24,266 nucleotides of DNA from positions 1-24,266 of the forward strand of contig URFD01000009.1 of NCBI GenBank assembly GCA_900547015.1, given 5' to 3'. Source of the DNA: an uncultured Oscillospiraceae bacterium (lineage in GTDB: Bacteria; Bacillota; Clostridia; Oscillospirales; Ruminococcaceae). This document shows positions 14,189 to 22,343 of the stretch, one piece after another. Made by a program: the position numbers and the translations under genes. The notes below the pieces were generated by a model. That model was not told where the DNA came from, searched no databases, and saw only the letters and a list, made by a program, of their open reading frames with translations. How positions within the stretch are numbered: position 1 is the stretch's first letter; every line of letters begins with the position of its first letter.

Positions 14189-15469
14189 TTATTTTTCTTT
14201 TGCAAGGCGTACCGTTACACGGCTTTTTCCATCCCTAGTGCAGGTAAACAGAGTCATGTCCCAGTCACCTTTTTCCATGCTTTCGGGATTCGACATCGGG
14301 ATGATTTCCTGTGCGGTCATCTGGTAGGTGTAGATATGATCCTCCACATCGGTGAAAACGACCTCGTCACCAACCTGCAACCGGGCAAGCTTTCCAAAGT
14401 GGGTGCTGTAGTCATGGGCACAGAGAATCATATTATCCTGATACACGGTACCAGTATAGCGGCAGGGCGCGATTTTCAGCGAAGGATAGCTCCACTCGCT
14501 GATGACCGGCAGCTCCAGTTCCAATGACGGAATGTTCAGTGTCCCGATATAGGCAATCCCGTCCACTATCTTGACCGGCATTTCCCGATCTGCCGCGTCA
14601 TCAGAAAGCTCAATTTTTTCGTCAGCCATTTGATTAAGAGCATCCTGTGCCATTGTTCCTGCTCTGTTGGAATCCATCACATTAAAGAGGTACAGACCGC
14701 AAGAAGCCGAAAGGAACAGAACACCTAAGCCAAACAGCAAAATCTGCCATTTCCGCTTCGCCGAAGGGGTACACCTACGGCAAACCAAAGCTGCCGCCAA
14801 AAACAGGACGCCCAAAGCTGTCATCAGCGGCAGAGGCCACCACAGCTGTCCGGTTTGCGGGAGAGGCTTTGGATTCGGGTTCGGCTTCACCTGCGGAACA
14901 GCAGGCTCTATCGGCGCTTTGGTGTCGGCATCCCAGCTGTACTTCGGCTCTGCAACCACATGATACACGGGTTTCTCGTTGATTACCGTGGGCACGCTGA
15001 GCAAAAACGGCTCATAAGCATATTCTGTATTTTTGGGGGCAGTCTTGGTTCGCGCCACCAGATACAGGCCCGGTGTCAGGCTGTGGAATGTTGCCACACC
15101 CTTTTCATCGGTTTTCTGAATCGCCGCAAAATCAGCCTTTTCCTGCACCATGGGCACCAGCTGTTTTGCCTTGTCTCTCAGCTGTGCTGTACTGCATTTT
15201 GTCCAGTCGCAGTCAGCAGCAGCGTATGCTGGAAGGGTCTGATACATCAAGCCATCCTGCGTATTTTTCACCTGGGCAACCTGAGAAAGAGCATATTCAT
15301 CGTCGGCAAGAGCGACTGTTTTGCCGTCCCGTTTGACAGAACAGCTCAGCTCCAAACTGCCTTTTACCATATTTGCCGCAGTCGGCAGAGCCAACATCAC
15401 CGACAACAGCAGAATCAGGAGGAGGACCGACGCAAAGCCGGCTCTGGAACAATACCTTCTTAGGCTCAT
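14189..15469 (-). CDS. SpaA-like pilin / LPXTG signal / sortase fusion protein
   Basis: One 426-aa frame joins two proteins that are normally separate. Residues 1-32 are a signal or membrane segment. Residues ~38-175 resemble a SpaA/CnaB-type pilin domain. A proline-rich linker (VKPNPNPKP) leads to LPQTG at 203-207, a membrane span (about 210-229) and a basic CRRC...KRK tail, which is a complete cell-wall sorting signal. Directly after comes a second membrane span (242-264) and a sortase domain (300-426) with His352 in CAHDYSTHFG, Cys410 in TLFTCT, and a downstream Arg (417 or 421). The ATG at 15469 is chosen because AAGGAGG precedes it, 16 bases after the class C sortase stop. The sortase class is uncertain (class D- or B-like). 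The fusion could anchor or self-process its own pilin, but that is inference. Confidence 0.8.
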   Translation of the reverse strand: MSLRRYCSRAGFASVLLLILLLSVMLALPTAANMVKGSLELSCSVKRDGKTVALADDEYALSQVAQVKNTQDGLMYQTLPAYAAADCDWTKCSTAQLRDKAKQLVPMVQEKADFAAIQKTDEKGVATFHSLTPGLYLVARTKTAPKNTEYAYEPFLLSVPTVINEKPVYHVVAEPKYSWDADTKAPIEPAVPQVKPNPNPKPLPQTGQLWWPLPLMTALGVLFLAAALVCRRCTPSAKRKWQILLFGLGVLFLSASCGLYLFNVMDSNRAGTMAQDALNQMADEKIELSDDAADREMPVKIVDGIAYIGTLNIPSLELELPVISEWSYPSLKIAPCRYTGTVYQDNMILCAHDYSTHFGKLARLQVGDEVVFTDVEDHIYTYQMTAQEIIPMSNPESMEKGDWDMTLFTCTRDGKSRVTVRLAKEK

Positions 15470-15485
15470 ATCAGGGGGGTCCTCC

Positions 15486-16346
15486 TTAACTGAATAATTT
15501 TCGAATATAGAATACCAATCCGCGCAGCAACAGAATGCCCGCCAGAGCGGCAAGGCCGATGATCAAATGCCGATACTGCATCGGCAGCTTCATCCATGCA
15601 GAAATCTCCACATCCGCAGTCGGAATCGTTTCACCACTTTGTGGTGTATAAGGAATTCGGGTTCCCCGTACAAGCAGACGGTGGGAGTTGACGCCGTAGG
15701 GCGTACAAGTCACCAGCGTGACATAATCCTCTCCCTTTACGATTGACAATTCGTCTGTTTCATGGGGCAGTACCGTCAGAATCTGGCCGACCTGATAGCA
15801 ATTTGTCTGATTCAGTACTGTCAGATAGAATACATCCCCCACCTGTACCTGGTCCAAATCCGTGAACAGAGCCTTGGACGGAAGGCCGCGATGGCCGGAG
15901 AGAACCGTGTGGGTACTTTCTCCGCCCACAGGCAGGGAGGTGTTTTGCAGGTGACCGATTGCCACCTGCAAAACCTCCTCGCTGGTTCCGTGGTACATGG
16001 GGATTGTAACGTTCATTCGGGGGATGGATATGTAGCCCATCATGCCGTTGCCATCGACGTCTAGGATATCCCAATAGTCTGGCGGCGTAATGGGATTGTT
16101 GTATTCGTCCAGTGCCGGTTTGGAAAATCCGTTTTCCTCGGCAAGTCTGCGGTTATAGGCTTCTGCCTGACCGCGCAGTTCATCCTTGCGCGCCTGCTCC
16201 ATGCGGCGGATGGAATCATCGTAGCTGGATACCGCCATACTGGAATTTTTCTCATAGAGATATTCGCTCAGGGACGGATATACCAGAATTCCCACACCGA
16301 CTAAGATAATCAAAAGACGCACAAAACCCCATAGTTTCTCTTTCAT
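15486..16346 (-). CDS. Class C (pilin-polymerising) sortase
   Basis: Class C sortases link pilin subunits by isopeptide bonds at LPXTG motifs. The 286-aa protein has an N-terminal membrane segment (about 8-28), the sortase fold with catalytic His152 (LSGHRG), Cys214 (TLVTCTPYG) and Arg223 (SHRLLVRG), and a C-terminal membrane helix (about 258-280). The C-terminal helix is typical of class C. A DYW at 90-92 may be the active-site lid motif. The gene starts directly at the pilin stop (16347) and ends 16 bases before the fusion gene, so the three form one operon. It appears intact although its apparent pilin substrate upstream is truncated. Confidence 0.88.
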   Translation of the reverse strand: MKEKLWGFVRLLIILVGVGILVYPSLSEYLYEKNSSMAVSSYDDSIRRMEQARKDELRGQAEAYNRRLAEENGFSKPALDEYNNPITPPDYWDILDVDGNGMMGYISIPRMNVTIPMYHGTSEEVLQVAIGHLQNTSLPVGGESTHTVLSGHRGLPSKALFTDLDQVQVGDVFYLTVLNQTNCYQVGQILTVLPHETDELSIVKGEDYVTLVTCTPYGVNSHRLLVRGTRIPYTPQSGETIPTADVEISAWMKLPMQYRHLIIGLAALAGILLLRGLVFYIRKLFS

Positions 16347-16703
16347 TTACTGCTGTGCTTTCTTTTTCTTTGGAGCCAGTACGCCAAAGGCAACAACGCA
16401 AACGCCCAGAATGGTCAGGCCGATGGTACCGATACCGCCGGTGGATGGCAGCATGGAGCCGGTCTTGTTTTCTACCTTGATGGTGGAATCAGCAGATACC
16501 TCACCGTTGTCAACCTTATAGCTTACGGTAACGCCCGTACCACCCTCACCCGGAGTTTCGATGATGGTAATTGTTACAGGTTTAGCCAGCTTGTTGTAGC
16601 CTTCCGGAGCTGCAATCTCGTGGAGGTAGTAGGTGCCAGCCTTCAGACCGTTGATGGTGGTATCCCGACATTCCACGTTTAAATAACCCATTTCCCATAC
16701 CAT
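16347..16703 (-). pseudogene. 5'-truncated major pilin, CnaB domain with LPSTG sorting signal
   Basis: The 118-codon frame is the C-terminal end of a SpaA-type pilin. It has a CnaB domain piece with the E-box YYLHEIAAPEGY (Glu29), a basic-acidic linker, LPSTG at 85-89, a membrane span (91-108) and the tail PKKKKAQQ. Major pilins of this type are usually around 450-550 aa and begin with a signal peptide and a pilin Lys motif; all of that is missing. The ATG at 16703 stands only 2 bases from AAGGAG, an awkward fusion of leader and coding sequence. Upstream DNA is AT-rich and shows no pilin coding in any frame. I infer a deletion that joined a promoter region to the pilin 3' end. Without a signal peptide the product would not reach the sortases. 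Confidence 0.7.
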
Positions 16704-17136
16704 CTCTCCTTATCAGAATTTTACTTTTTTTACTTTTTTATGGTAGTTCAAACCCTGTCTGTGTTTTCAGGATTCGAGTTTCTATCGATTTGTTTGATGA
16801 ATCCTTCTTGCGACTGACTATTAGTTATTCTTATAAATGACTAATAGTCAGTACCCATCCCTTATATCAATTGTGCTTTTTGTTGGTTTTCCGTATAAAT
16901 CACAGCTTATTATACACATATTTCCCAATTCCGTTTATTGCATTTTCTGACAATGTTTTTTTCAATCATTGGAATATGTGTTCATATGTCACAAGAAAAT
17001 TTTCCTTAAAATTTTAGGTCTTTTTTTAATTTCCAAACTCATTCTACACATCACGAATTCTCCTCTGTTATCTGCGAAACTAGGACTAATTTTTCACACG
17101 CTTCTGCACGCTCTTCCTCATTCCCCCCAAAACGAC
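16704..17136. other. AT-rich intergenic region between pilus locus and reductase operon
   Basis: No gene is recognisable here. It contains twin palindromes at 16815-16850, a minus-strand TATAAT (16914-16909) that may serve the pilus operon despite a poor -35, and a well-spaced plus-strand promoter-like pair TTGTGC (16871-16876) and TATAAA (16894-16899) with a 17-base spacer and no gene downstream. Base composition is clearly more AT-rich than the flanking genes. It is the likely site of the deletion that truncated the pilin. Confidence 0.45.
16815..16850. repeat. Two copies of a 13-bp palindrome, possible TetR-type operators
   Basis: TGACTATTAGTTA (16815-16827) and TGACTAATAGTCA (16838-16850) are two versions of the palindrome TGACTAwTAGTCA, with a 23-base period, and together they also form a larger inverted repeat with 12 perfectly matched outer bases. 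A promoter-like TTGCGA...TTATAA lies across them on the plus strand. Short odd-length palindromes of this kind are common TetR-family operators. No TetR gene is present in the window. Confidence 0.5.
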
Positions 17137-17172
17137 AAAAAAGAGGAAACCGAACTTTTCGGTTTCCTCTTT
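17137..17172 (-). terminator. Intrinsic terminator of the peptide-transporter/reductase operon
   Basis: Perfect 15-base arms (17140-17154 and 17158-17172, AAAGAGGAAACCGAA and its complement) around a 3-base loop, followed on the minus strand by a run of six T. It lies 25 bases after the reductase stop codon. Confidence 0.92.
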
Positions 17173-17196
17173 AGAACTTCTTCCTGATCGTTTTGC

Positions 17197-18348
17197 TTAC
17201 AGCATTTCGATGAAGGCTGCGCAGCGGGTGTTGAGCTGACCGATATCTCCGGCGGAGTAGTCGGTTTCAACGCACATATAAGGCAGACCCTTGCTGGTAA
17301 CAAAGCGTTTGATATAGTAGGACTCTACATTGTAGGTATGGCAAGCCTGCAGGATGACCTCAACAACTGCGTCGATCTTGTACTCGTCCAGAAGGCGTTC
17401 CATCAGCTTGAAGCGGTTGTCGTCCGGGGTCATGCAGGAGCAGCCGATGTTGAGATAACGGTCTGCGATTGCCTGATAGATGTCCGGATTGGACTCATCG
17501 ATGAGCTCGTCAACCGATTTTGCACCGCTACAGTTTTCAAAGCAAACAACGTTTCCGCCGTTTTCTTCGATGGATTTTACAACCTTCATGGCATTTCCGC
17601 CGATTGGGCAGCCGGTAACCAAAATACGAGGGCGTTTTGCGATTGGACGGCTTCCTTCGTCGTATTCCTTCTGGATGCGCTCGGTCAGCGCTTTCACCTC
17701 GTCGATTGCCTGACGGCGATTGAACTTAAAGCTGGAGCCGTACAGAACGCTGTAGAGGTTCAAGCCAGCCATCGGAGGCGGATCGAGCTTCATCAGCTCA
17801 TAGAAGTGGCGCAGAGCCAGACGGTTCTCGTTGGAGAGCTTTACCTGCTCCCGCAGCTGTTCCTCTGTGATGGTAACGCCAAATTTTTCTTCCAGCTTCT
17901 CTTTGAGGGCGATGACCTCTTCCTTCCAGAGCTTTCTGCCCATTGGAGACTGGCGGTTTGGCAGCTCCATGATATGGGTATCCTTGATTTCGCCGAGCAA
18001 TTCGTACATTTTCTTTTTACCGTCGCAGGTGGTCTCACCGATGATCAGGTCAGAAAAATAGAAATAAGGACATTTCTGAGTTTTTGCAAATCCGTAGCTG
18101 GATTTTACCAGTGGACACAGGTTGCGTGGGAGGTCCTGCTCTGCGTCTGCGATGGTCTCATCGGAGAAGGAGCACAGGCCAACCGGGATCGCACCGGCTG
18201 CCATGATAACCTCGGTTGGGGTGTAGGTGCAGAATGTTCCAACAAATGGGATGTTTTTCTGCTTGGTCTCGTATGCGGTCATGAACGAGTTGCGGCGCTG
18301 TTCTCCAAATTCTTCGAAAATCGCCGGCAGGGTTTTGATAACTTCCAT
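17197..18348 (-). CDS. Double-cubane-cluster-containing anaerobic reductase (HgdB/YjiM-like)
   Basis: The 383-aa protein belongs to the 2-hydroxyacyl-CoA dehydratase/benzoyl-CoA reductase-related family, in the branch whose characterised member carries a double-cubane [8Fe-9S] cluster. Typical blocks are present: VGTFCTYTPTEVIMAAGAIPVGLC, LPRNLCPLVKSSYGFA, IGETTCDGKKKMYELLG, TGCPIGG, and a late CSCMTPDDNR. The conserved cysteines in NLCP, KCPYF, TTCDG and QACHT could ligate the cluster. These enzymes need an ATP-driven BadF/HgdC-type activator to deliver low-potential electrons, and none is encoded here. Its substrate is unknown for this branch. It is the last gene of the peptide importer operon, 21 bases after the ATPase, with AGGAGG 8 bases before the ATG. 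That position suggests co-regulation with peptide uptake. Confidence 0.88.
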   Translation of the reverse strand: MEVIKTLPAIFEEFGEQRRNSFMTAYETKQKNIPFVGTFCTYTPTEVIMAAGAIPVGLCSFSDETIADAEQDLPRNLCPLVKSSYGFAKTQKCPYFYFSDLIIGETTCDGKKKMYELLGEIKDTHIMELPNRQSPMGRKLWKEEVIALKEKLEEKFGVTITEEQLREQVKLSNENRLALRHFYELMKLDPPPMAGLNLYSVLYGSSFKFNRRQAIDEVKALTERIQKEYDEGSRPIAKRPRILVTGCPIGGNAMKVVKSIEENGGNVVCFENCSGAKSVDELIDESNPDIYQAIADRYLNIGCSCMTPDDNRFKLMERLLDEYKIDAVVEVILQACHTYNVESYYIKRFVTSKGLPYMCVETDYSAGDIGQLNTRCAAFIEML

Positions 18349-18369
18349 ACTGATTTCCTCCTGTTTCTA

Positions 18370-19347
18370 TTATCTGTTCGCGGAATGATATAAATGGCAG
18401 GCAACAAAATGTCCCGGCTCTACCTCGACTAACTCCGGACGGATGCGGGTGCAGATTTCGCTGCATTTGCTGCATCGTCCGCTGAAGCGGCAGCCTTCCG
18501 GTGGGTCAATCGGGCTCGGTACATCGCCCTTCAGCATAATCTTTTTGCGCTGGTGGGAAACCTTCGGGTCAGCAACCGGAACCGCAGAAAGCAGTGCCTC
18601 TGTGTAAGGATGGAGTGGATTTTTGTACAATTCAGAAGAATCCGAAAGCTCCACCATATTTCCGAGGTACATAACGGCAATTCGGTCCGAGATGTGCTTA
18701 ACCATTGAGAGGTCGTGTGCAATAAAGAGCATGGTCAGGTCGCGCTCCTTTTGCAGGCGCATCAGCAGGTTGATAATCTGTGCCTGAATCGAAACGTCGA
18801 GCGCGGAAATTGGCTCGTCGCAGAACAGGAATTCCGGATTGACCGCAAGTGCGCGCGCGATTCCGATTCTCTGGCGCTGGCCGCCGGAAAATTCATGGAC
18901 GTTTCTCATCGCGTGCTCTGCGTTCAAGCCAACCATGTCCAGCAGCTCAAGCACCATTCTCTCTTCCTCTTTCTGGTCCTTTGCAAGCTTATGGATACGA
19001 ATACCTTCTGCTACGATATTATAGACCTTCTGGTGCGGGTCCAACGAAGCGTATGGGTCCTGGAAAATCATCTGGACCTTTCCGCTGAAATCAAAGCGCT
19101 CTTTTTTGCTGAGCTTATGAACATCCTTGCCCTGATACAGCACCTGACCGGCGGTATTCTCAATCATGCCGATGCAGGTCTTGCCGCAGGTGGTCTTGCC
19201 GCAGCCCGACTCACCAACGATACCCAGTGTTTCTCCTTTATAAATGGTAAAGGAAACATCATCGACTGCCTTCAGGGTGTGGTTTCTTCCTGCCGGATAG
19301 TACTTTTTAAGATTCTTGACCTCCAGCTCTACTGGTCTATTGTTCAT
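18370..19347 (-). CDS. Oligopeptide/dipeptide ABC importer ATPase, OppF/DppF type
   Basis: This is the second cytoplasmic ATPase of a peptide importer, about 325 aa. Walker A is GESGCGKTT, followed by the Q-loop MIFQDPYASLDP, signature FSGGQRQRIGIARAL, Walker B FLFCDEPISALD and switch His in FIAHDLSMV. The C-terminal oligo/dipeptide extension carries PPEGCRFSGRCSKCSEIC and a later Cys. That pattern has been linked to Fe-S binding in some relatives. The ATG at 19347 has GGAGGTG upstream and overlaps the OppD-type gene by 11 bases; the frame runs further upstream only as an overlap shadow. Peptide rather than nickel specificity is likely from the family but not provable from this gene. Confidence 0.9.
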   Translation of the reverse strand: MNNRPVELEVKNLKKYYPAGRNHTLKAVDDVSFTIYKGETLGIVGESGCGKTTCGKTCIGMIENTAGQVLYQGKDVHKLSKKERFDFSGKVQMIFQDPYASLDPHQKVYNIVAEGIRIHKLAKDQKEEERMVLELLDMVGLNAEHAMRNVHEFSGGQRQRIGIARALAVNPEFLFCDEPISALDVSIQAQIINLLMRLQKERDLTMLFIAHDLSMVKHISDRIAVMYLGNMVELSDSSELYKNPLHPYTEALLSAVPVADPKVSHQRKKIMLKGDVPSPIDPPEGCRFSGRCSKCSEICTRIRPELVEVEPGHFVACHLYHSANR

Positions 19348-20368
19348 CTTTGGCACCTCCGGTCTGGAATGGGATTCCGCTGACATCCGCCCGTGGGTCG
19401 GTCAGCCAGCAGGCAACGCGGTGACCCTCTCCCAAATCAAGCTCCTCCGGCGGATATTCCGCACAGATATTCATAGCATACGGACAGCGGCTGCAAAAAG
19501 CACAGCCCTTCGGCGGATGAATCATATCCGGGATATTGCCCTCGATGGTAACCAGCTCTTCCTTGTTGTCGAGGTCCAGTCGCGGAACCGAGTTCATCAG
19601 CGCCCAAGTGTATGGATGGCGCGGGTGGTAGAAGATTTCCTCGTTGCTGCCGCGCTCCACGATTTTGCCGGCATACATAACAACAATCTCGTCCGCAATA
19701 TCTGCCACTACACCAAGGTCATGGGTAATCATAATAATCGCCATGCCCAGCTTTTCCTGCAGCTGCTTCATCAGCTCCAGAATCTGTGCCTGAATGGTCA
19801 CGTCGAGCGCGGTTGTCGGCTCGTCGGCAATCAGGAGTTTTGGGTTGGTAATGAGTGCGGTCGCAATCATCACCCTCTGGCGCATACCGCCTGAAAGCTC
19901 GTGCGGATATTTTTTCAGGCAAAGCTCTGCATCCGGGATTCCGACCAGCTCCAGCATCTGCCGTGCCTTGTCCCGAATCTGTGCCTGAGACAGACCTTCC
20001 CCGTTGTGGTTTTCCAGATTTTCCATAATCTGCTTGCCAATCATCAGGGTCGGATTGAGCGAAACCAGCGCATCCTGGAAAATCATCGAACATTCTTTTC
20101 CACGGAAGTCCAGCCATTCCTTTTCGGTAAATTCGAGGAGGTTTTTCCCCTCATAGAAAATCTTGCTTCCCTCTTTGATTTTGCCCGGGCGTTCAATCAG
20201 CCCCATGAGCGATTTCGAGGTTACGGACTTTCCGCAGCCGGATTCTCCTACCAGTGCGGTGGTCTTACCCGGCTCAATCTCAAAGCTGATGTCGCGAACC
20301 GACTGCACCTCTCCGGCGTAGGTAAAATAAGAAACGGAAAGGTCCTTCACTTCAACCAGTGTGTTCAT
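19337..20368 (-). CDS. Oligopeptide/dipeptide ABC importer ATPase, OppD/DppD type
   Basis: This is the first ATPase of the importer, 343 aa. Walker A GESGCGKS is near residue 41. The rest follows in order: MIFQDALVSLNP, signature LSGGMRQRVMIATAL, Walker B LLIADEPTTALD, and His in MITHDLGVVAD. The C-terminal PPKGCAFCSRCPYAMNIC block with a later VACWL gives the usual four cysteines. The start at 20368 has TAAGGAGG 7 bases upstream and lies 12 bases after the OppC-type stop. It pairs with the downstream OppF-type ATPase beneath the two permeases. Confidence 0.92.
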   Translation of the reverse strand: MNTLVEVKDLSVSYFTYAGEVQSVRDISFEIEPGKTTALVGESGCGKSVTSKSLMGLIERPGKIKEGSKIFYEGKNLLEFTEKEWLDFRGKECSMIFQDALVSLNPTLMIGKQIMENLENHNGEGLSQAQIRDKARQMLELVGIPDAELCLKKYPHELSGGMRQRVMIATALITNPKLLIADEPTTALDVTIQAQILELMKQLQEKLGMAIIMITHDLGVVADIADEIVVMYAGKIVERGSNEEIFYHPRHPYTWALMNSVPRLDLDNKEELVTIEGNIPDMIHPPKGCAFCSRCPYAMNICAEYPPEELDLGEGHRVACWLTDPRADVSGIPFQTGGAKDEQ

Positions 20369-20380
20369 GCCTTCTCCTCC

Positions 20381-21298
20381 TTATTTTACAATCTTTGGTT
20401 CCAGTGCGCTTCGCAGCACGTCGCCCAAAATATTAAAGCTCAAAACGGTAAACAGAATCAACATACCCGGATATACTGCCAGCATCGGCTTGTCCAGGAT
20501 GTGAGACTGTGCTGCCTGCAGCATACTGCCCCAAGAAGCGTTCGGAATGGAAATACCCAGCCCCAAGAAGCTCAGGGAGGATTCGGTCAGAATTGCGCTT
20601 GCAACACCAAGGCTGGCTGCAACGATCAGTGGGCCTAAGATGTTTGGCAGGATGTGCTGGACTGCAACCAGCAGGCTGCCGGCGCCCAGATTTTTGGATG
20701 CCAGTACAAAGTCACGCTCCTTGAGCGACATGGTTTCTGCACGGGTGATTCGCGCTACACCCGCCCAGCTGAACAAGCTCAGGACCAGAATCAGGGTTAT
20801 CATGCCCGGCTTGAGGATGGTGTTTAATACGATCATCAGCAGCATACTCGGCAGAGCCAGAAAGATATCGGTAAAGCGCATCAGGAACATATCCAGCTTT
20901 CCGCCGATATATCCGGAGAAAATGCCGATGGTGGTTCCAATCAGAACGGTCACCAGCATGGCGGAAAAGCCAACCAGCAGGGAGACTCTGCCGCCGTACA
21001 GCGAACGGGTGAAATAATCTCTGCCGTATTCGTCACAGCCGAACGGATGCTGCATGGACGGCTCTGCAAACTTATTGGCAAGGTCCAACTTGTTCGGGTC
21101 GTATGGGCTCATCGGAGCCAGCAGGGCAGCGATGATGATGATGGTCAGAAAGATAACCGCAAGAATAGCCGCCGGGTTGCTCTTGATTTCCGAAACGATG
21201 TCCTTCCACAGACTGCGGTGGTAAACCGTTCCCAAATCCTTCTCTTTCTTTTCCATGCGCTGAAAGGATTTTTCGTCAATAACAATTTTATTTTCCAT
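20381..21298 (-). CDS. Peptide ABC importer permease, OppC/DppC type
   Basis: This inner permease of the importer is about 305 aa from the ATG at 21298. It has a hydrophilic cytoplasmic N-terminus of ~40 residues, a first membrane span (NPAAILAVIFLTIIIIAALL), the periplasm-facing HPFGCDEYGRDYFTRSLYGG block typical of OppC/DppC, further spans, and the ATPase-contact EAA loop in RDFVLASKNLGAGSLLVAVQ. The start overlaps the OppB-type stop by 11 bases. An upstream extension of 21 codons lies inside the OppB-type gene and has no ribosome site; a GAGGGGG lies about 14 bases upstream of the chosen ATG, so coupling with the previous gene is likely. Confidence 0.9.
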   Translation of the reverse strand: MENKIVIDEKSFQRMEKKEKDLGTVYHRSLWKDIVSEIKSNPAAILAVIFLTIIIIAALLAPMSPYDPNKLDLANKFAEPSMQHPFGCDEYGRDYFTRSLYGGRVSLLVGFSAMLVTVLIGTTIGIFSGYIGGKLDMFLMRFTDIFLALPSMLLMIVLNTILKPGMITLILVLSLFSWAGVARITRAETMSLKERDFVLASKNLGAGSLLVAVQHILPNILGPLIVAASLGVASAILTESSLSFLGLGISIPNASWGSMLQAAQSHILDKPMLAVYPGMLILFTVLSFNILGDVLRSALEPKIVK

Positions 21299-22256
21299 GA
21301 ACTGCGTCGATCCCCCTCTTGATTCTCGGGTCTGCAAAGGAATACAGAATATCCGCCACAAAGTTTCCGACTACCAGAATGAAACCGGAAAGCATAACGT
21401 ATGCCATGATAATGGGATAGTCTCTCTTTCCGATTGCTTCCATCGCAAAGCTGCCGACACCCGGCCAGCCAAACACGCTTTCAATGATGAACGAGCCGCA
21501 GACCAGCGAAGCCATGTTCATACCCAGAATGGTGATAATTGGCAGAAGGGTGTTTTTCAGAATGTGCTTGCTCAGGATTTTTCTCGGAGAGGTACCCTTG
21601 GCCTTCGCCGCCAGAACATATTCCTCGCTCAGCTGGCCGATGGTATTCGCACGCACATAACGGGTTTTGGATGCCATGGTGCTCAGTGCCATGGTCAGCA
21701 CCGGCATAATCATGTGCTGAATGGTATCCAGAGGGGTATTCACGCCAACCGTGTGCATACCGGAGGAGGGCAGAATATGGAGCTTTGCCGTAAAGAGGAT
21801 GATCATGAGCATACCAAAGTAAAACGAAGGGATACTCATGCCAAAGTAGGCAAAGCCGCTGATGAGGTTGTCGACCCAAGTATTCTTCTTGTACCCGGCA
21901 ATCAGCCCCAATGGGATGGACAGTGCCAGAGACAGCAACAGGGAGCATCCCATCAGCAGGATGGTGGAGGGCAGACGCTTCATCAACATCGGTGCCACCG
22001 GTGTTTTATAGGAAAGCGAAACACCAAAGTTACCACGAATTGCTTCGGATGCCCAGGAAAAGTACTGCTCCGGCATACTGCGGTCCAGACCGAGTTTTTC
22101 GATTACAATTTGCTTTTCTTCCTCACTCATATCCTCTGTCAGATACATAGAGGAAATATCGCCAGGAGCTAAGTCAATAATAGCAAAGGAAAAAAAGGAA
22201 ATCAGCACCATAACGATAGCCAGTTGACCCAATTTTCGCAGACAAAGTTTCAGCAT
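21288..22256 (-). CDS. Peptide ABC importer permease, OppB/DppB type
   Basis: The 322-aa permease begins with a membrane span (about 10-30) and has a large extracytoplasmic loop with PEQYFSWASEAIRGNFGVSL, the signature of OppB/DppB. The EAA loop EYVLAAKAKGTSPRKILSKH contacts the ATPases, and the usual end SFADPRIKRG is present. It follows the binding-protein gene after an 87-base gap holding a hairpin terminator, so its expression is probably lower than that of the binding protein. AAAGGA precedes the ATG. Confidence 0.92.
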   Translation of the reverse strand: MLKLCLRKLGQLAIVMVLISFFSFAIIDLAPGDISSMYLTEDMSEEEKQIVIEKLGLDRSMPEQYFSWASEAIRGNFGVSLSYKTPVAPMLMKRLPSTILLMGCSLLLSLALSIPLGLIAGYKKNTWVDNLISGFAYFGMSIPSFYFGMLMIILFTAKLHILPSSGMHTVGVNTPLDTIQHMIMPVLTMALSTMASKTRYVRANTIGQLSEEYVLAAKAKGTSPRKILSKHILKNTLLPIITILGMNMASLVCGSFIIESVFGWPGVGSFAMEAIGKRDYPIIMAYVMLSGFILVVGNFVADILYSFADPRIKRGIDAVHGK

Positions 22257-22282
22257 TTGTTTTTTTCCTTTCTTGTTTTCGC

Positions 22283-22313
22283 AAAAAGGCTGCCCAAAAT
22301 ATAGGGCAGCCTT
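22283..22313 (-). terminator. Intra-operon hairpin/partial terminator after the binding-protein gene
   Basis: Perfect 10-base arms AAGGCTGCCC (22286-22295) and GGGCAGCCTT (22304-22313) with an 8-base loop are followed by five T on the minus strand. It lies between the binding-protein and permease genes. Such hairpins in importer operons limit read-through and stabilise the upstream mRNA, giving excess binding protein. Confidence 0.85.
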
Positions 22314-22343
22314 ATGTGTCTTTCCAAAAATTAGTCAGCTGGT

